NCBI RefSeq assembly: GCF_009882985.1
Contig: NZ_WTUZ01000022.1
Span: 1,333,310-1,397,309, forward strand
Direction: 5' to 3'
DNA: 64,000 bases
Origin: Paenibacillus silvestris
GTDB lineage: Bacteria; Bacillota; Bacilli; Paenibacillales; NBRC-103111
Under the pieces are notes generated by a model. It saw nothing but the letters and a program-made list of their open reading frames with translations. It searched no databases and had not been told where the DNA came from. This document shows, one piece after another, positions 39,910-49,508 of this stretch (position 1 is its first letter; every line of letters starts with the position of its first letter). The translations under genes and the position numbers were made by a program.

Positions 39910-42900
39910 ATGAAACACATGTATACTGAGAAAAGAAAAAAACGCTTTCGTTGGGCTCATGCTTTAACAGCACTTCTGGTGATGATTGCCAGTTTGCCGT
40001 TCTTGTCTGCGCCAAACGTACAGGCGGATGAATCGGATAGTTATTTGTTGTCCATGAACAGATCCGTTTACGCTTCGTCCTCATTAGGAGGAAATACACC
40101 GGATATGGCTGTAGACGATAATGTGTATAGCCGATGGGAAAGCGTCTGGAAGAAGGATTCGCAGTGGATTTATGTGGATTTGGGAGCAAGTAGCAACCTC
40201 ACGAAAGTTGTTGTTAATTGGGAAAATGCGTATTCCAGCGCTTATACCCTTCAGGTATCCGATGACGAGCTTCATTGGCACGATATGACTCCGGTTATTG
40301 AAGGGAAACCAGGCGAAGTAGTTACGGATGTTTCCGCTTCAGGACGTTATGTCCGTCTATTCAGCACGCAACGTGCCCAGCAGCCATACGGAATTTCCAT
40401 TATAGAATTCAATGTGTATGGAACGGGCGGTTTGGGTGGTCCTCCGAAACCTGCTGCCCCGGACCTGGCGCTCAATCACCCGGTAACGGTGTCTTCCCTT
40501 GAGAATACGGAGCCGAGCAAATCGGCTGAAGATAGAGCGAAGATGCTTGGAAAAAATTATCTAGCCAAAAATGCAACTGACGGAGATAAGGATACACGTT
40601 GGTCTTCCATCTACAAGGAGAATGAATGGATCTATGTGGATTTGGGACAAGAAAGCGAAGTCGGCAGTATCGGATTGAACTGGGAGGCCGCTTTTGGACG
40701 GGCTTATGACATCCAGGTTTCGAATGACGCGACACACTGGACAACCATTTTCCGGCAGTTGAACGGTAGCGGCGGCCAAGAAACAATTCCCGTCTACGCG
40801 AAAGCACGTTATGTCAAAATGGCCGGCATCGCACGCGGCAGCTCCAACGGTTACTCGCTGTACGAGTTCAAAGTACATGCTTACCGTGAAGGAGACCCGA
40901 AGCCAACTTACGACATTCGGGATATTCCGACGGCCACTGCCGTACAAGTAGGAGCAGGCAGCTACGAAAAAAATGATATTACACAATTAGAGCCTAAGAA
41001 CCCTACGTATCGCACTTCCAATATTCAAACACCGATTCCTTCAAACGATTGGTGGCAATCTATTCTGGTCTCCAAACTGGGTGATGGCAACAGCCTCATT
41101 ACACTGCCGCTGAAGAATTGGTATACAAAGCAAGGGCTTGCTGTGTTGAACCCTGGAGCTGGTTTCGCTCATGGCAATTCCATCGATGCTGATGGTGATC
41201 CAGATTTCTACTTAAACAGTAATAATTTGAATCCAGCTCAAATAGAAACCAAAATTTCCGGCTACGGTGATTATTCGGCTACCGTGATCCTCAGTGATGA
41301 CAATACGGCCAAAATGAGCACTACCTTTGTAAAAGGATCGCCTTTCCTATATAACACGTATGAAAATCCAGATGCTGTTATCCTGCAAGCGCCGGCCATG
41401 ACCCGTTTGTTTGATGATAATAACAATCCGGTGTTGCTGAATGATGGAGATGTCTATACCGCCGACCATATTGGTCTGGAAGTAACGAACAAGGACAAGG
41501 CGCCTACACCGCAGACCTTCGTTCGTAGTTACGGCATCTTTGTTCCTGAGGGAACAACGTTCATGAAGCTTGGCAACACAATCAAAATCAAGTTGGGCTC
41601 CAGTGAAAATTATCTGTCACTTGCAGCGCTTCCTTCTGCAACTGAACTTGGTTTGTTTTATCAGCATGCGTATGCTTTTGTTACCGACACCAAAGTGGAT
41701 TACCATTTCGATGAAAAATCATCTTTAGTGAATACGAATTTTACGACTACTACACAAGTGAAACGTCCAGGTTTTTCTGCGGATACGATCATGACACTGC
41801 TTCCGCATCAATGGAAAATTGCGACTACACCGCTTACGGATCTCAGCTATCCTTCGATCCGCGGGACCCTAAAAGTAAATGTAGGCAATAAATTTACAAC
41901 TTCGGATCGCTTTAACGGCCTGATTCCGCAGTTTGTCGAGCCGAACGATCCGACTTATTCCCGCGCTCAGCTTATAGCTTATCTGGATCAATTGGATGCC
42001 GATGTGGCGAACGGGTTTATGATCGATGATCCATACTGGCAAGGTAAGAAGCTTCATCCGCTTGCGCTTGCGGTATTGATCAGCGACCAGCTTGGCGATA
42101 CACAGCGCAGAGATCACTATTTGGCTAAACTTAGAACCATTTTGACCGATTGGTATACGTATTCGCGAGATGAGAAATTACACGGCACTTATTTCCACTA
42201 TTCGGAATACTGGGGTTCCTTGATGGCCTACAATACGGGTTTTGGTCTAAATACCGGCTTGACTGACCATCATTTCACGTATGGGTATTACATCTTTGCT
42301 TCTGCCGTGTTGGCGACTTACGATAAGGGGTTCCAGCGCGACTATGGCGATATGGTTGAAACCCTGATCCGCGATTACGCGAATCCGTCCAAAACCGACA
42401 GCAAGTTCCCATGGTTCCGGAACTTTGACCCATACGAAGGTCATTCATGGGCAGGTGGTTATGCTGATAATCACGCAGGCAACAACCAGGAAGCTGCCGG
42501 CGAATCGCTCTTCAGCTGGGTCGGCGAATACATGTGGGGCCTCGTAACTGGCAATGATGCGTACCGCGATGCGGGAATTTGGGGCTTTACGACCGAAGAG
42601 AAAGCCACTGAGCAGTACTGGTTTAACTATGATGGCGATAACTGGGTGAAAGGGTACAATCATGCCACCGCAGGTCAAGTCTATGGTAGTGCGACGGCCT
42701 TTACTACTTTCTTCAATGGAGATCCGGAGTATGTATACGGCATTCATTGGCTGCCGCCAGCAGAGTGGATGACTTACTACGGCCGTCAGCCGGAGAAAGC
42801 GGCTGCTTTGTATCAAGGATTGATCAGTGAAATTGAAGGCGGGCAGGAGCGTGCCTGGTATCACATTATCTGGCCATTTGAATCGATCAGTGATCCTAAA

Positions 42901-44472
42901 TCGGTATTAAACAAGTGGGATACCACACATATGCAGCAAAATGAAGTCTTTAATGCGTATTGGTTTACACACAGTATGGAGTCGCTTGGCCATCGGAACT
43001 CGGATATTTGGGCTGATGATCCAGCGGTAACTGTGTATAAGAAAGATGGCGTGTATACAGCGCAAATCTGGAATCCTTCGGAAAGCGCCAAAACGATTCG
43101 TTTCTTTAATAAAGACGGTGCTTTAGGCTCCGCAACGGTGTATGCCAACGCGCTGGTAGCGGTTGATCCGCTAAAAAATAGCGTCCTAAGCGGCCCAGAT
43201 CCGTCCAATGGTATTAAGTACCAAGATCGTTCTGCGTGGAAGATTACAGCTTCTAAAAGCGGAGAAGCTGTGGAGCACCTAACGGATGGCGATCTGTCGA
43301 CACGGTGGTCCTCCGGCAAAACACAAGTGGCAGGCGATTGGCTGCGCATAGACCTAGGTTCCGAACAGACCTTTGATACTCTGTTTATGAACTCTGGCAT
43401 GAACTGGAACGATTACGCACATGGTTATGAGATATATACCTCCAAGGACGGAGAAAATTGGGGAGACCCGGTCGTTTCCGGCAACGGAACATCTCCGAGC
43501 ATTGCGGTATCTCTGCCGAAACAAACAGCCCAGTTTGTGAAAATCGTCCTTACCAAAGCCAATGATAGCTGGTGGTCCATCTCTGAGATCAAAACGGCTC
43601 AATTCGGGAAAGTAACCGAAACGCCAATACCACCTGATGAGATTGGCCCGCTCGATCGCTCAACATGGATGGTAACGGCTTCCTCCACGCAGGGTAGCGA
43701 CATTACGGCTAACATGCTGGACGGAATTAGCAATACTCTTTGGACTAACGGGAAGACCCAAACGAATGGCCAATGGCTGCAAGTTGATTTGGGCGCGAAG
43801 AAAAGCTTCGATAGCGTTACTTTAACTCCCGGAAACTCTGCGAATGACTATACACGCGGTTATCAGCTGTATGTTTCCGATGACGGTGAGAATTGGGGAA
43901 CTGAGGTAGCTGCAGGGAATGGTGAAGCTGGAACGATGTCCATTACTTTCCCAGTTCAGCGTGCACGTTATTTGAAGATTGTCCAAACCGGCGAGGCTGA
44001 TAAGTGGTGGTCTGTTGCCGAGCTCAACGTAATGAATTACGGCATCGGCAAGCAAAAGCCCCTTGTAGTTAACGGCTGGACAGCAACAGCGTCTTCCACA
44101 GCAGGTGGCGAAAACGCTCAGGCTATGCTCGACGGGAACATGGATATACGCTGGTCAACGGGCAGCGAGCAGAAGAACGGTGATTTTGTCGTTCTTGACT
44201 TGGGCGCGGAGCAATCCTTTGATCAGGTCGTCATGGATAGTGGACGCAGTCACGATGACTTCGCCAAAGGTTACGAGGTTTATGTGTCAAGCGATGGAGA
44301 AAACTGGAGCCATTCAGTTGCTTCCGGCGAAGGAAAAGTGCCGCAGGTAACGGCGGTATTCCCGACACAAACGGCACGTTTTGTGAAGATCGTGCAAACA
44401 GGAGTGGACTCGCATTGGTGGTCCATTTCTGAACTGCGTCTCTTTACGGCGGATAATGCCACAATACGATAA
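39910..44472 (+). CDS. Secreted GH81 endo-1,3-beta-glucanase with five discoidin-like domains
   Basis: About 1520 residues. A signal peptide ends near SAPNVQA. Then come two F5/8C (CBM32-like) domains (about 40-175 and 185-325), a GH81 catalytic module (about 335-1070) and three more F5/8C domains (about 1100-1230, 1245-1375, 1390-1520). Catalytic landmarks of GH81 are present: Asp786 in LTDHHFTYGYYIF, and the Glu861/Glu865 pair in NNQEAAGESLFSW. It should cleave beta-1,3-glucans such as fungal cell wall laminarin-type polymers outside the cell, with the flanking domains holding it to the substrate. The ATG at 39910 follows GGAG; the frame extends upstream without a ribosome site. The gene is flanked by its own promoter and terminator. 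Confidence 0.95.
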   Translation: MKHMYTEKRKKRFRWAHALTALLVMIASLPFLSAPNVQADESDSYLLSMNRSVYASSSLGGNTPDMAVDDNVYSRWESVWKKDSQWIYVDLGASSNLTKVVVNWENAYSSAYTLQVSDDELHWHDMTPVIEGKPGEVVTDVSASGRYVRLFSTQRAQQPYGISIIEFNVYGTGGLGGPPKPAAPDLALNHPVTVSSLENTEPSKSAEDRAKMLGKNYLAKNATDGDKDTRWSSIYKENEWIYVDLGQESEVGSIGLNWEAAFGRAYDIQVSNDATHWTTIFRQLNGSGGQETIPVYAKARYVKMAGIARGSSNGYSLYEFKVHAYREGDPKPTYDIRDIPTATAVQVGAGSYEKNDITQLEPKNPTYRTSNIQTPIPSNDWWQSILVSKLGDGNSLITLPLKNWYTKQGLAVLNPGAGFAHGNSIDADGDPDFYLNSNNLNPAQIETKISGYGDYSATVILSDDNTAKMSTTFVKGSPFLYNTYENPDAVILQAPAMTRLFDDNNNPVLLNDGDVYTADHIGLEVTNKDKAPTPQTFVRSYGIFVPEGTTFMKLGNTIKIKLGSSENYLSLAALPSATELGLFYQHAYAFVTDTKVDYHFDEKSSLVNTNFTTTTQVKRPGFSADTIMTLLPHQWKIATTPLTDLSYPSIRGTLKVNVGNKFTTSDRFNGLIPQFVEPNDPTYSRAQLIAYLDQLDADVANGFMIDDPYWQGKKLHPLALAVLISDQLGDTQRRDHYLAKLRTILTDWYTYSRDEKLHGTYFHYSEYWGSLMAYNTGFGLNTGLTDHHFTYGYYIFASAVLATYDKGFQRDYGDMVETLIRDYANPSKTDSKFPWFRNFDPYEGHSWAGGYADNHAGNNQEAAGESLFSWVGEYMWGLVTGNDAYRDAGIWGFTTEEKATEQYWFNYDGDNWVKGYNHATAGQVYGSATAFTTFFNGDPEYVYGIHWLPPAEWMTYYGRQPEKAAALYQGLISEIEGGQERAWYHIIWPFESISDPKSVLNKWDTTHMQQNEVFNAYWFTHSMESLGHRNSDIWADDPAVTVYKKDGVYTAQIWNPSESAKTIRFFNKDGALGSATVYANALVAVDPLKNSVLSGPDPSNGIKYQDRSAWKITASKSGEAVEHLTDGDLSTRWSSGKTQVAGDWLRIDLGSEQTFDTLFMNSGMNWNDYAHGYEIYTSKDGENWGDPVVSGNGTSPSIAVSLPKQTAQFVKIVLTKANDSWWSISEIKTAQFGKVTETPIPPDEIGPLDRSTWMVTASSTQGSDITANMLDGISNTLWTNGKTQTNGQWLQVDLGAKKSFDSVTLTPGNSANDYTRGYQLYVSDDGENWGTEVAAGNGEAGTMSITFPVQRARYLKIVQTGEADKWWSVAELNVMNYGIGKQKPLVVNGWTATASSTAGGENAQAMLDGNMDIRWSTGSEQKNGDFVVLDLGAEQSFDQVVMDSGRSHDDFAKGYEVYVSSDGENWSHSVASGEGKVPQVTAVFPTQTARFVKIVQTGVDSHWWSISELRLFTADNATIR

Positions 44473-44474
44473 AT

Positions 44475-44513
44475 AAAAAACAGTTGGTCGGGATCCCGAT
44501 CAACTGTTTTTTT
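44475..44513. terminator. Bidirectional terminator between the GH81 gene and the next gene
   Basis: An A-run, then ACAGTTGGTCGGG and CCCGATCAACTGT, then a T-run. It serves both convergent genes. Confidence 0.9.
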
Positions 44514-44518
44514 GTTTC

Positions 44519-45862
44519 TTATTTAAAATCGCCAAGTAAGTAATTGTAGAAGGGCTCGTCCACCCAGAATTTATAGGAGTCGACGTTCAAATTGGCATTG
44601 ATCTTCTTTAGACCAGCAGAAACTTCTTCCGACTTATCGCTGAGGGAGAAAGACTGCGCATAATAATGGCCCTTAGTGACTTTATTGTTAGCAATCACCT
44701 TGTAGTCTTTCAATTCGGTTAAGGAATAGTAGAGTGGCTGCCACCAGGAAGAATAAATAAGTCCTGTTTGGTCTTCACTGTTCTTTTTAGCATATTGGAG
44801 AACGATCTGTTGGAATTTGTTCTTTTGCTCAGCGTTATCGAATTCGAACTCAATGTCATATTCCTTGGCATAGGCGATGAAGTTTCCGTTCTCAATCTGG
44901 ACGACTTGATAATCCTCAGTTTGTGTCGGCTCGCCCCACTCTTTTAGGTAAATGAAAGCAGATGTTTTGGGCTCGAGCTGTACTTTCGCCTGGATGTTCT
45001 CGCTGCGCAGCAACCCGATTAGCTGAATCGCATGCGTAATGTCAGAGTGTCCGTAAGTGAGAGACTGCTTGGGATCAAAGTTTGCATCGAAACGAGAATC
45101 CTTCAAGTTGTACCCAGTAACGAGATTCTTCTTCAAAGCTTCATCGAAGACAGCGCGCAAATCGGTGGACGAAATAATGTCCTCGGTATGCCAGGCATCG
45201 TTAATTTTGCGGAAGATATCGCTATCTGAAGTCGATCCAAGATAATGCTTATATTGGCCAGTAAAAGTAAGAATTTTGCCAAGCAGGTCGTTAGCAAAGG
45301 TTGGGTTAGCAGTTGTATCCGCTTGGAAATCGGATGAGACAAGCCCCGTATCAATAGCAGCGGCCAGCTCTTGAGCGGCTTGAAGTGTTAGTTGATTGTT
45401 TTGATCATAGTCAATATGTACTTTCGCCAGAGCGGCTTTAATTTTATCTTTGGGATACGTATAGGCGAGCTCTTTCAAGCCGGAGGCTTTCAAAGCAATG
45501 AAAGTGGCCTGTAATTGGGTAAGCGGTTGATCCCCTTGCAGTTTGCCTTCGGATAGAATCCCTTTTTCGTGTAAAGCAAGCGCTGCTTTGAAATAAGGAC
45601 TGTCCTTTTGTAAATCGGTAAAGACATTGGTCTGATCTTTTGCTTCAGCTTTCAAAATGTTGTTCACAGCGATAACGAAATCACCTTTGGATAAGGAGTC
45701 TGACAAGGTGATGGCATATTTATCGTTCAAAAACTGTTTGTATGAGAGAGCTGAATCACTTGCTGCAGAAGCTGAGCTTAGTGGGCTTACTGAGGCTAGG
45801 AGGACAGCTGTTAAGAGTGCTATTTGCAAGGGCTTGTGAGACTTCAATGGTTTCATTGGCAT
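44519..45862 (-). CDS. Secreted hypothetical protein with SLH-like N-terminal region
   Basis: 447 residues with a clear signal peptide (LLTAVLLASVSPLSSASAA). Residues about 55-125 resemble divergent S-layer homology repeats (SKGDFVIAVNNILK, DLQKDSPYFKAALALHEKGI, PLTQLQATFIALKA), which would attach it to the cell wall. The remaining about 300 residues match no family I recognise; they are mixed alpha/beta with many aromatic residues near the end. The ribosome site CGGAGG is 8 bases before the ATG. Monocistronic, with a bidirectional terminator behind it. Function unknown. Confidence 0.85.
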   Translation of the reverse strand: MPMKPLKSHKPLQIALLTAVLLASVSPLSSASAASDSALSYKQFLNDKYAITLSDSLSKGDFVIAVNNILKAEAKDQTNVFTDLQKDSPYFKAALALHEKGILSEGKLQGDQPLTQLQATFIALKASGLKELAYTYPKDKIKAALAKVHIDYDQNNQLTLQAAQELAAAIDTGLVSSDFQADTTANPTFANDLLGKILTFTGQYKHYLGSTSDSDIFRKINDAWHTEDIISSTDLRAVFDEALKKNLVTGYNLKDSRFDANFDPKQSLTYGHSDITHAIQLIGLLRSENIQAKVQLEPKTSAFIYLKEWGEPTQTEDYQVVQIENGNFIAYAKEYDIEFEFDNAEQKNKFQQIVLQYAKKNSEDQTGLIYSSWWQPLYYSLTELKDYKVIANNKVTKGHYYAQSFSLSDKSEEVSAGLKKINANLNVDSYKFWVDEPFYNYLLGDFK

Positions 45863-46063
45863 GGAAAAGACCTCCGTTTTTTTAATTCATATAGGAATAG
45901 TATGTTTTATAGAAATATATCAGTTAAGATAATAGGTGTCAACAAATATTGGAAGGTTCTTCGTCAATAAAGAAAAGAAAGTAGTTCTCAGAATCTAAGG
46001 TTATGGTACTATGAGGTAACTATTTCGAGGTTCTTTAACGATAAATTCTAAGATTGGGGAAGT

Positions 46064-46540
46064 ATGATGGGTTATGTAGAAGATCTAAGAAAAATTGTAG
46101 GCACTATTCCACTAATCCTCGTTGGTGCGGTGGTGATTATTACTGATGATGACAATAAAATTTTATTGCAAAAAAGAAGGCATCATCCTGTAGGGCGTTA
46201 TGGGTTACCTGGCGGGTTAATGGAATTGGGAGAGTCTACTATAGAGACTGCTCAAAGAGAAGTGTATGAAGAAACAGGACTTAAGGTTAGCAATCTTACC
46301 TTAATTGATGTTTTCTCGGGTAAAGATCATTTTATTAAAGCTCCCAATGGTGATGAATTTTATGTTGTTGTTACTGCTTATTGGACGAAGGAGTTTAGTG
46401 GTACTTTAGAAATAAATGATGAAGAATCAATGAGTTTAGACTTTTTTAATATGGATGATCTGCCTGAGAATATACCAACAAGTCACAAAGAAATGATACA
46501 TAAGTATAGAACTTTGTTTGCCCAATCTCATATGAAATAG
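46064..46540 (+). CDS. NUDIX hydrolase
   Basis: 158 residues. The Nudix box is complete: GGLMELGESTIETAQREVYEETGL fits GX5EX7REUXEEXGU in its key positions (Gly, Glu, Arg-Glu, Glu-Glu, Gly). The sequence before it (LILVGAVVIITDDDNKILLQKRR) forms the usual first strands. It hydrolyses some nucleoside diphosphate derivative; the substrate cannot be assigned. The start is either of two adjacent ATGs behind GGGGA. The codon use is more AT-rich than that of its neighbours. A terminator hairpin follows immediately. Confidence 0.92.
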   Translation: MMGYVEDLRKIVGTIPLILVGAVVIITDDDNKILLQKRRHHPVGRYGLPGGLMELGESTIETAQREVYEETGLKVSNLTLIDVFSGKDHFIKAPNGDEFYVVVTAYWTKEFSGTLEINDEESMSLDFFNMDDLPENIPTSHKEMIHKYRTLFAQSHMK

Positions 46541-46542
46541 AA

Positions 46543-46571
46543 AAACCATCGTCTTATTGGAACGATGGTTT
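46543..46571. terminator. Bidirectional hairpin between the Nudix and MFS genes
   Basis: AAACCATCGT and ACGATGGTTT around a 9-base loop, positioned between two convergent genes. Confidence 0.75.
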
Positions 46572-46599
46572 CGGGATGATAAGAAAAGTATGTCTGAAC

Positions 46600-47799
46600 T
46601 CATCCCTTTTCAAGGGAAGGACTTTTGGCATGTGCACCAAGATGACGCCGCGACAACAGCAAAGCATAAGCCAGATAAACAATTATAATAAGACCAAATA
46701 ACAGGACATAGCCGCCGAGATGGTAGATTAGGCTGCCAAGAATTGGGCTGAAGGCCATCCCCATATAACGGAAAAAGTTATACGCTCCGACGGCGGTCGC
46801 ACGGTTTTTCGAGAAAGCACCTGTCAGCAGCGTCGTCTGCACGGGCAGCGAGAACCCGAGGAATAGCCCGAAGAAGATAATTGCTGCCAGCAGCCAAGGT
46901 AAAGAAATCGAGTAGCAGATAAGGAAAAACAACACCGAAATTGCATTTAGATAAGTCGTCAGGACAAGCAGCTTTTCGCCTTCCAATCGTGATTGGATTT
47001 TCCCGCCTAAGTAACTGCCGACCACGATGCCAAGCGACATTGGCAGAAAGACCAGTCCTTTTTGCTCAGCGGACAAGCCATAACGATCGGTTAGAATGTT
47101 CGGCAAGAAGACAAGGAAATAGTAAAATACATAATACTGAATAAACCCAAGATAAATAATGGATGATCCGATCCGATTCTGTAGAATCATTGCAAAATCC
47201 CGCATATGAAAGCGACCTGCTTCGACGCTGTCCGGTTTCGTTTCCTTCAAATAAAGGTAATTGAAAACCAGCACAAGCATCCCGGTAGCCGCAAGCGCGA
47301 GAAACACAGAGTGAAAATTGAACAATCCACTTAGGAAGCCGCCGATGACCGGCCCAAGCACAGGTCCTAATGAAACTAACATTTGGAAGGTTCCCATTGC
47401 TTGGCCGCGTTGTTTTCCTTCAAACAAATCACTGATGACTGTAACGGCCACGACTGATCCTGCAGCGATACCGATAGCCTGCAGCGCTCGGAAGACCAGT
47501 AGAAGCGTTATTGTTTCGGAAAAAAAACATCCAACCGATGCGATCACATACAGTGTTATTCCGAAAAGCATTACTTTACGGCGCCCCTTTACATCCGTGA
47601 GAGGACCATAGATCACCTGCATGATGGCAAGGAATAAGGTGAAAACCGAAATCGTCAAGTTTACAATGAATGAGGTGGAGTGGAGCTGGCTCGCAACCTC
47701 AGGCAATATAGGTGTGTAAATCGTTTGCGTGAACGGCCCAAGAAACGCCGCAAAAGCGACAATATAAAGAATGAATTTACGATTCATGATGATGTTCAT
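46600..47799 (-). CDS. MFS transporter, DHA1 drug/metabolite efflux type
   Basis: 399 residues with 12 predicted membrane helices. The family motif between helices 2 and 3 is present (GPLTDVKGRRKVML), as is the helix-5 antiporter motif (MGTFQMLVSLGPVLGPVIGG), typical of proton-driven efflux pumps such as Bcr/CflA relatives. The substrate is unknown. It is divergent from a LysR regulator gene 108 bases away, which is the usual arrangement for a ligand-induced pump. The first ATG touches AAGGGA and an ATG 12 bases later is slightly far from it, so the exact start is uncertain. Confidence 0.92.
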   Translation of the reverse strand: MNIIMNRKFILYIVAFAAFLGPFTQTIYTPILPEVASQLHSTSFIVNLTISVFTLFLAIMQVIYGPLTDVKGRRKVMLFGITLYVIASVGCFFSETITLLLVFRALQAIGIAAGSVVAVTVISDLFEGKQRGQAMGTFQMLVSLGPVLGPVIGGFLSGLFNFHSVFLALAATGMLVLVFNYLYLKETKPDSVEAGRFHMRDFAMILQNRIGSSIIYLGFIQYYVFYYFLVFLPNILTDRYGLSAEQKGLVFLPMSLGIVVGSYLGGKIQSRLEGEKLLVLTTYLNAISVLFFLICYSISLPWLLAAIIFFGLFLGFSLPVQTTLLTGAFSKNRATAVGAYNFFRYMGMAFSPILGSLIYHLGGYVLLFGLIIIVYLAYALLLSRRHLGAHAKSPSLEKG

Positions 47800-47862
47800 T
47801 CCCTTCTTAGAAAAGTTAATGTCATCGTACTTGAATTCTATTATTTATTCCAACGCATTTCA

Positions 47863-47871
47863 TGCTATAAT
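47863..47871 (+). promoter_or_regulatory. Extended -10 promoter of the LysR gene
   Basis: TGCTATAAT is a perfect extended -10 element 37 bases before the TTG start; no good -35 is visible, as is usual for extended -10 promoters. Confidence 0.5.
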
Positions 47872-47907
47872 CTCATTTACCAGAAGGAATGAATGGGGTG
47901 TACGAAA

Positions 47908-48795
47908 TTGGAACTTCTTCAACTGCACTACTTTCTCGCGGTAGCTCGTTCGGAACATGTGACCGAAGCCGCCCGGAGTCTGCACGTTACGCAATCTTCC
48001 TTAAGTAAAACAATTCAACGCCTGGAGGAAGATCTGGGTGTCTCGCTTTTTGACCGCATAGGCAGGAAGCTTCAATTGAATGAATTCGGAAGAAGGTTTC
48101 TTCGGCGCACAGAAAGGGCTTTGTTCGAATTGGAGCAGGGGAAGCAGGAGCTCAGCGACTTAGCAAGCCCCGATAATGGCACACTTGAATTAGGGGTGAC
48201 TAGTGCAAGCGTATTACCCGACATTCTTCGGCAATATCGGAAAAAACGGCCTAATATTCAATTTCATGTGCAGATGCTGACCACTGTGGAAATGATTATG
48301 CTTTTAGAGAGAGGTGAGGTTGATTATTGCTTGTCCTCGCCCCCTGTCGAGCGTGATGACATCGAATGTCAAATCGTTTTCTTCGACCCTATACTTGTCG
48401 CCGTTCCCATAGGGCATCGGCTGGCGAATCGAAGCAGCGTATCCTTGGACGAGCTGAGGGATGAATGGTTCGTCGGGCTAAAGATTGGCTACGGTACGCG
48501 TGATTTAATGGACCCGTTATGTAGATCCGTTGGATTTGTCCCTCATTATGTATACGAGGGGGATGAACCGGCAAGGTTGATCAATCTGGTCGAAGCTGAA
48601 ATTGGAATCGCCTTTTTGCCAAGCACGGCTAGGAATGAACGAGCGCAAATCAAGTATCTCCAGATAGAGAATCACGAAGTGGTGCGGAAAATCGCATTAT
48701 TGTGGCACAAGAGTCGATATATATCGGCGGCTGCTCTGGAATTCCGTGAAATCGTTGTAGCCTATTTCGAGGATCTTTCCAAACAGACAATTTAA
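47908..48795 (+). CDS. LysR family transcriptional regulator, divergent to the MFS pump
   Basis: About 295 residues. HTH at residues 1-60 (HVTEAARSLHVTQSSLSKTI, LFDRIGRKLQLNEFG), followed by the two-lobe effector domain (GTLELGVTSASVLPDILRQY). I prefer the TTG at 47908 with GGGGTG 7 bases upstream, which gives the standard N-terminus ELLQLHYFLAVA; an ATG at 47893 would add five residues. It probably controls the divergent efflux pump. A nested hairpin terminator lies about 70 bases downstream. Confidence 0.92.
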   Translation: MELLQLHYFLAVARSEHVTEAARSLHVTQSSLSKTIQRLEEDLGVSLFDRIGRKLQLNEFGRRFLRRTERALFELEQGKQELSDLASPDNGTLELGVTSASVLPDILRQYRKKRPNIQFHVQMLTTVEMIMLLERGEVDYCLSSPPVERDDIECQIVFFDPILVAVPIGHRLANRSSVSLDELRDEWFVGLKIGYGTRDLMDPLCRSVGFVPHYVYEGDEPARLINLVEAEIGIAFLPSTARNERAQIKYLQIENHEVVRKIALLWHKSRYISAAALEFREIVVAYFEDLSKQTI

Positions 48796-48861
48796 TTTCG
48801 AATGTTCCTTCATTTCGCGATTACCTCGGGCTTTCGTACATCGTATTTCCCTTTAATTGAA

Positions 48862-48908
48862 AAGGCTGCCCCTAGGTCATTTTTTGACTTTAGGGGCAGC
48901 CTCTTTTT
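48862..48908 (+). terminator. Intrinsic terminator after the LysR gene
   Basis: GGCTGCCCCTA and TAGGGGCAGCC enclose a GTCA...TGAC inner stem, followed by TCTTTTTA. Same nested design as the hairpins at 36823 and 37158. Confidence 0.85.
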
Positions 48909-48993
48909 ATTTTTATGGGACCCCCACCTTATAATCTGCCAGCGCTTTTATATAATTAGAAGGAGATCAATGATAAATCTGTGGAGGGAAGTT

Positions 48994-49497
48994 ATGGAAG
49001 ATTACAGACGGTACATTCCACTGCTTGCAACCAAAGATGGCTGGCAAACAGCCTATCCTATTTTGGATAAAGCCGGGAAATTAGCAATCGATGCTATCCT
49101 GGAAGGGCTTGAAAGTCAAGATTGGAGAATAAGGAAATGGTGCACGGCTTTATTAGATCACAATGCTGATCAACGCTGCATAGAACCGCTGGTTTGCCGA
49201 TTAACGGATTCCTATGCGGATGTTAGAAGGCATGCGGTACATAGCATCGGTTGTCAATCTTGCAAAGATGAATCGCTATGCCTGGACATCATTGCTTTAT
49301 TAATCGAACGTGCGATGAAGGATACGAGCATACTTGTGAAACGCAGTGCCGTTCATATGCTGGGCAATCAACCATACGATGTTAGAGCAACAGAAGCACT
49401 TGCGTATATGATCGGGCATGAAAAAGATAAGAAGCTGTTATTCAACGCAACGTGGTCATTGAAACAACAAAATCACTTATTACATGCACAAAAGTGA
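48994..49497 (+). CDS. HEAT-repeat-like protein
   Basis: About 167 residues of short paired helices: RIRKWCTALLDHNADQRCIEP, YADVRRHAVHSIGCQS and LVKRSAVHMLGNQPYDVRA are successive HEAT/PBS-lyase-like repeats of about 35-40 residues. These form a protein-interaction scaffold; no catalytic residues are expected. GGAGGG precedes the chosen ATG by 5-6 bases; an ATG 24 bases upstream also has AAGGAG and cannot be excluded. The frame is open further upstream only through the terminator of the LysR gene, which is not coding. Function unknown. Confidence 0.8.
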   Translation: MEDYRRYIPLLATKDGWQTAYPILDKAGKLAIDAILEGLESQDWRIRKWCTALLDHNADQRCIEPLVCRLTDSYADVRRHAVHSIGCQSCKDESLCLDIIALLIERAMKDTSILVKRSAVHMLGNQPYDVRATEALAYMIGHEKDKKLLFNATWSLKQQNHLLHAQK

Positions 49498-49508
49498 ATA
49501 GCAGCTGC

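Noticed and set aside
48802..48993. Upstream extension of the HEAT-repeat gene
   Set aside because: It runs through the terminator hairpin of the LysR gene and has no ribosome site; strong sites precede the ATGs at 48970 and 48994.
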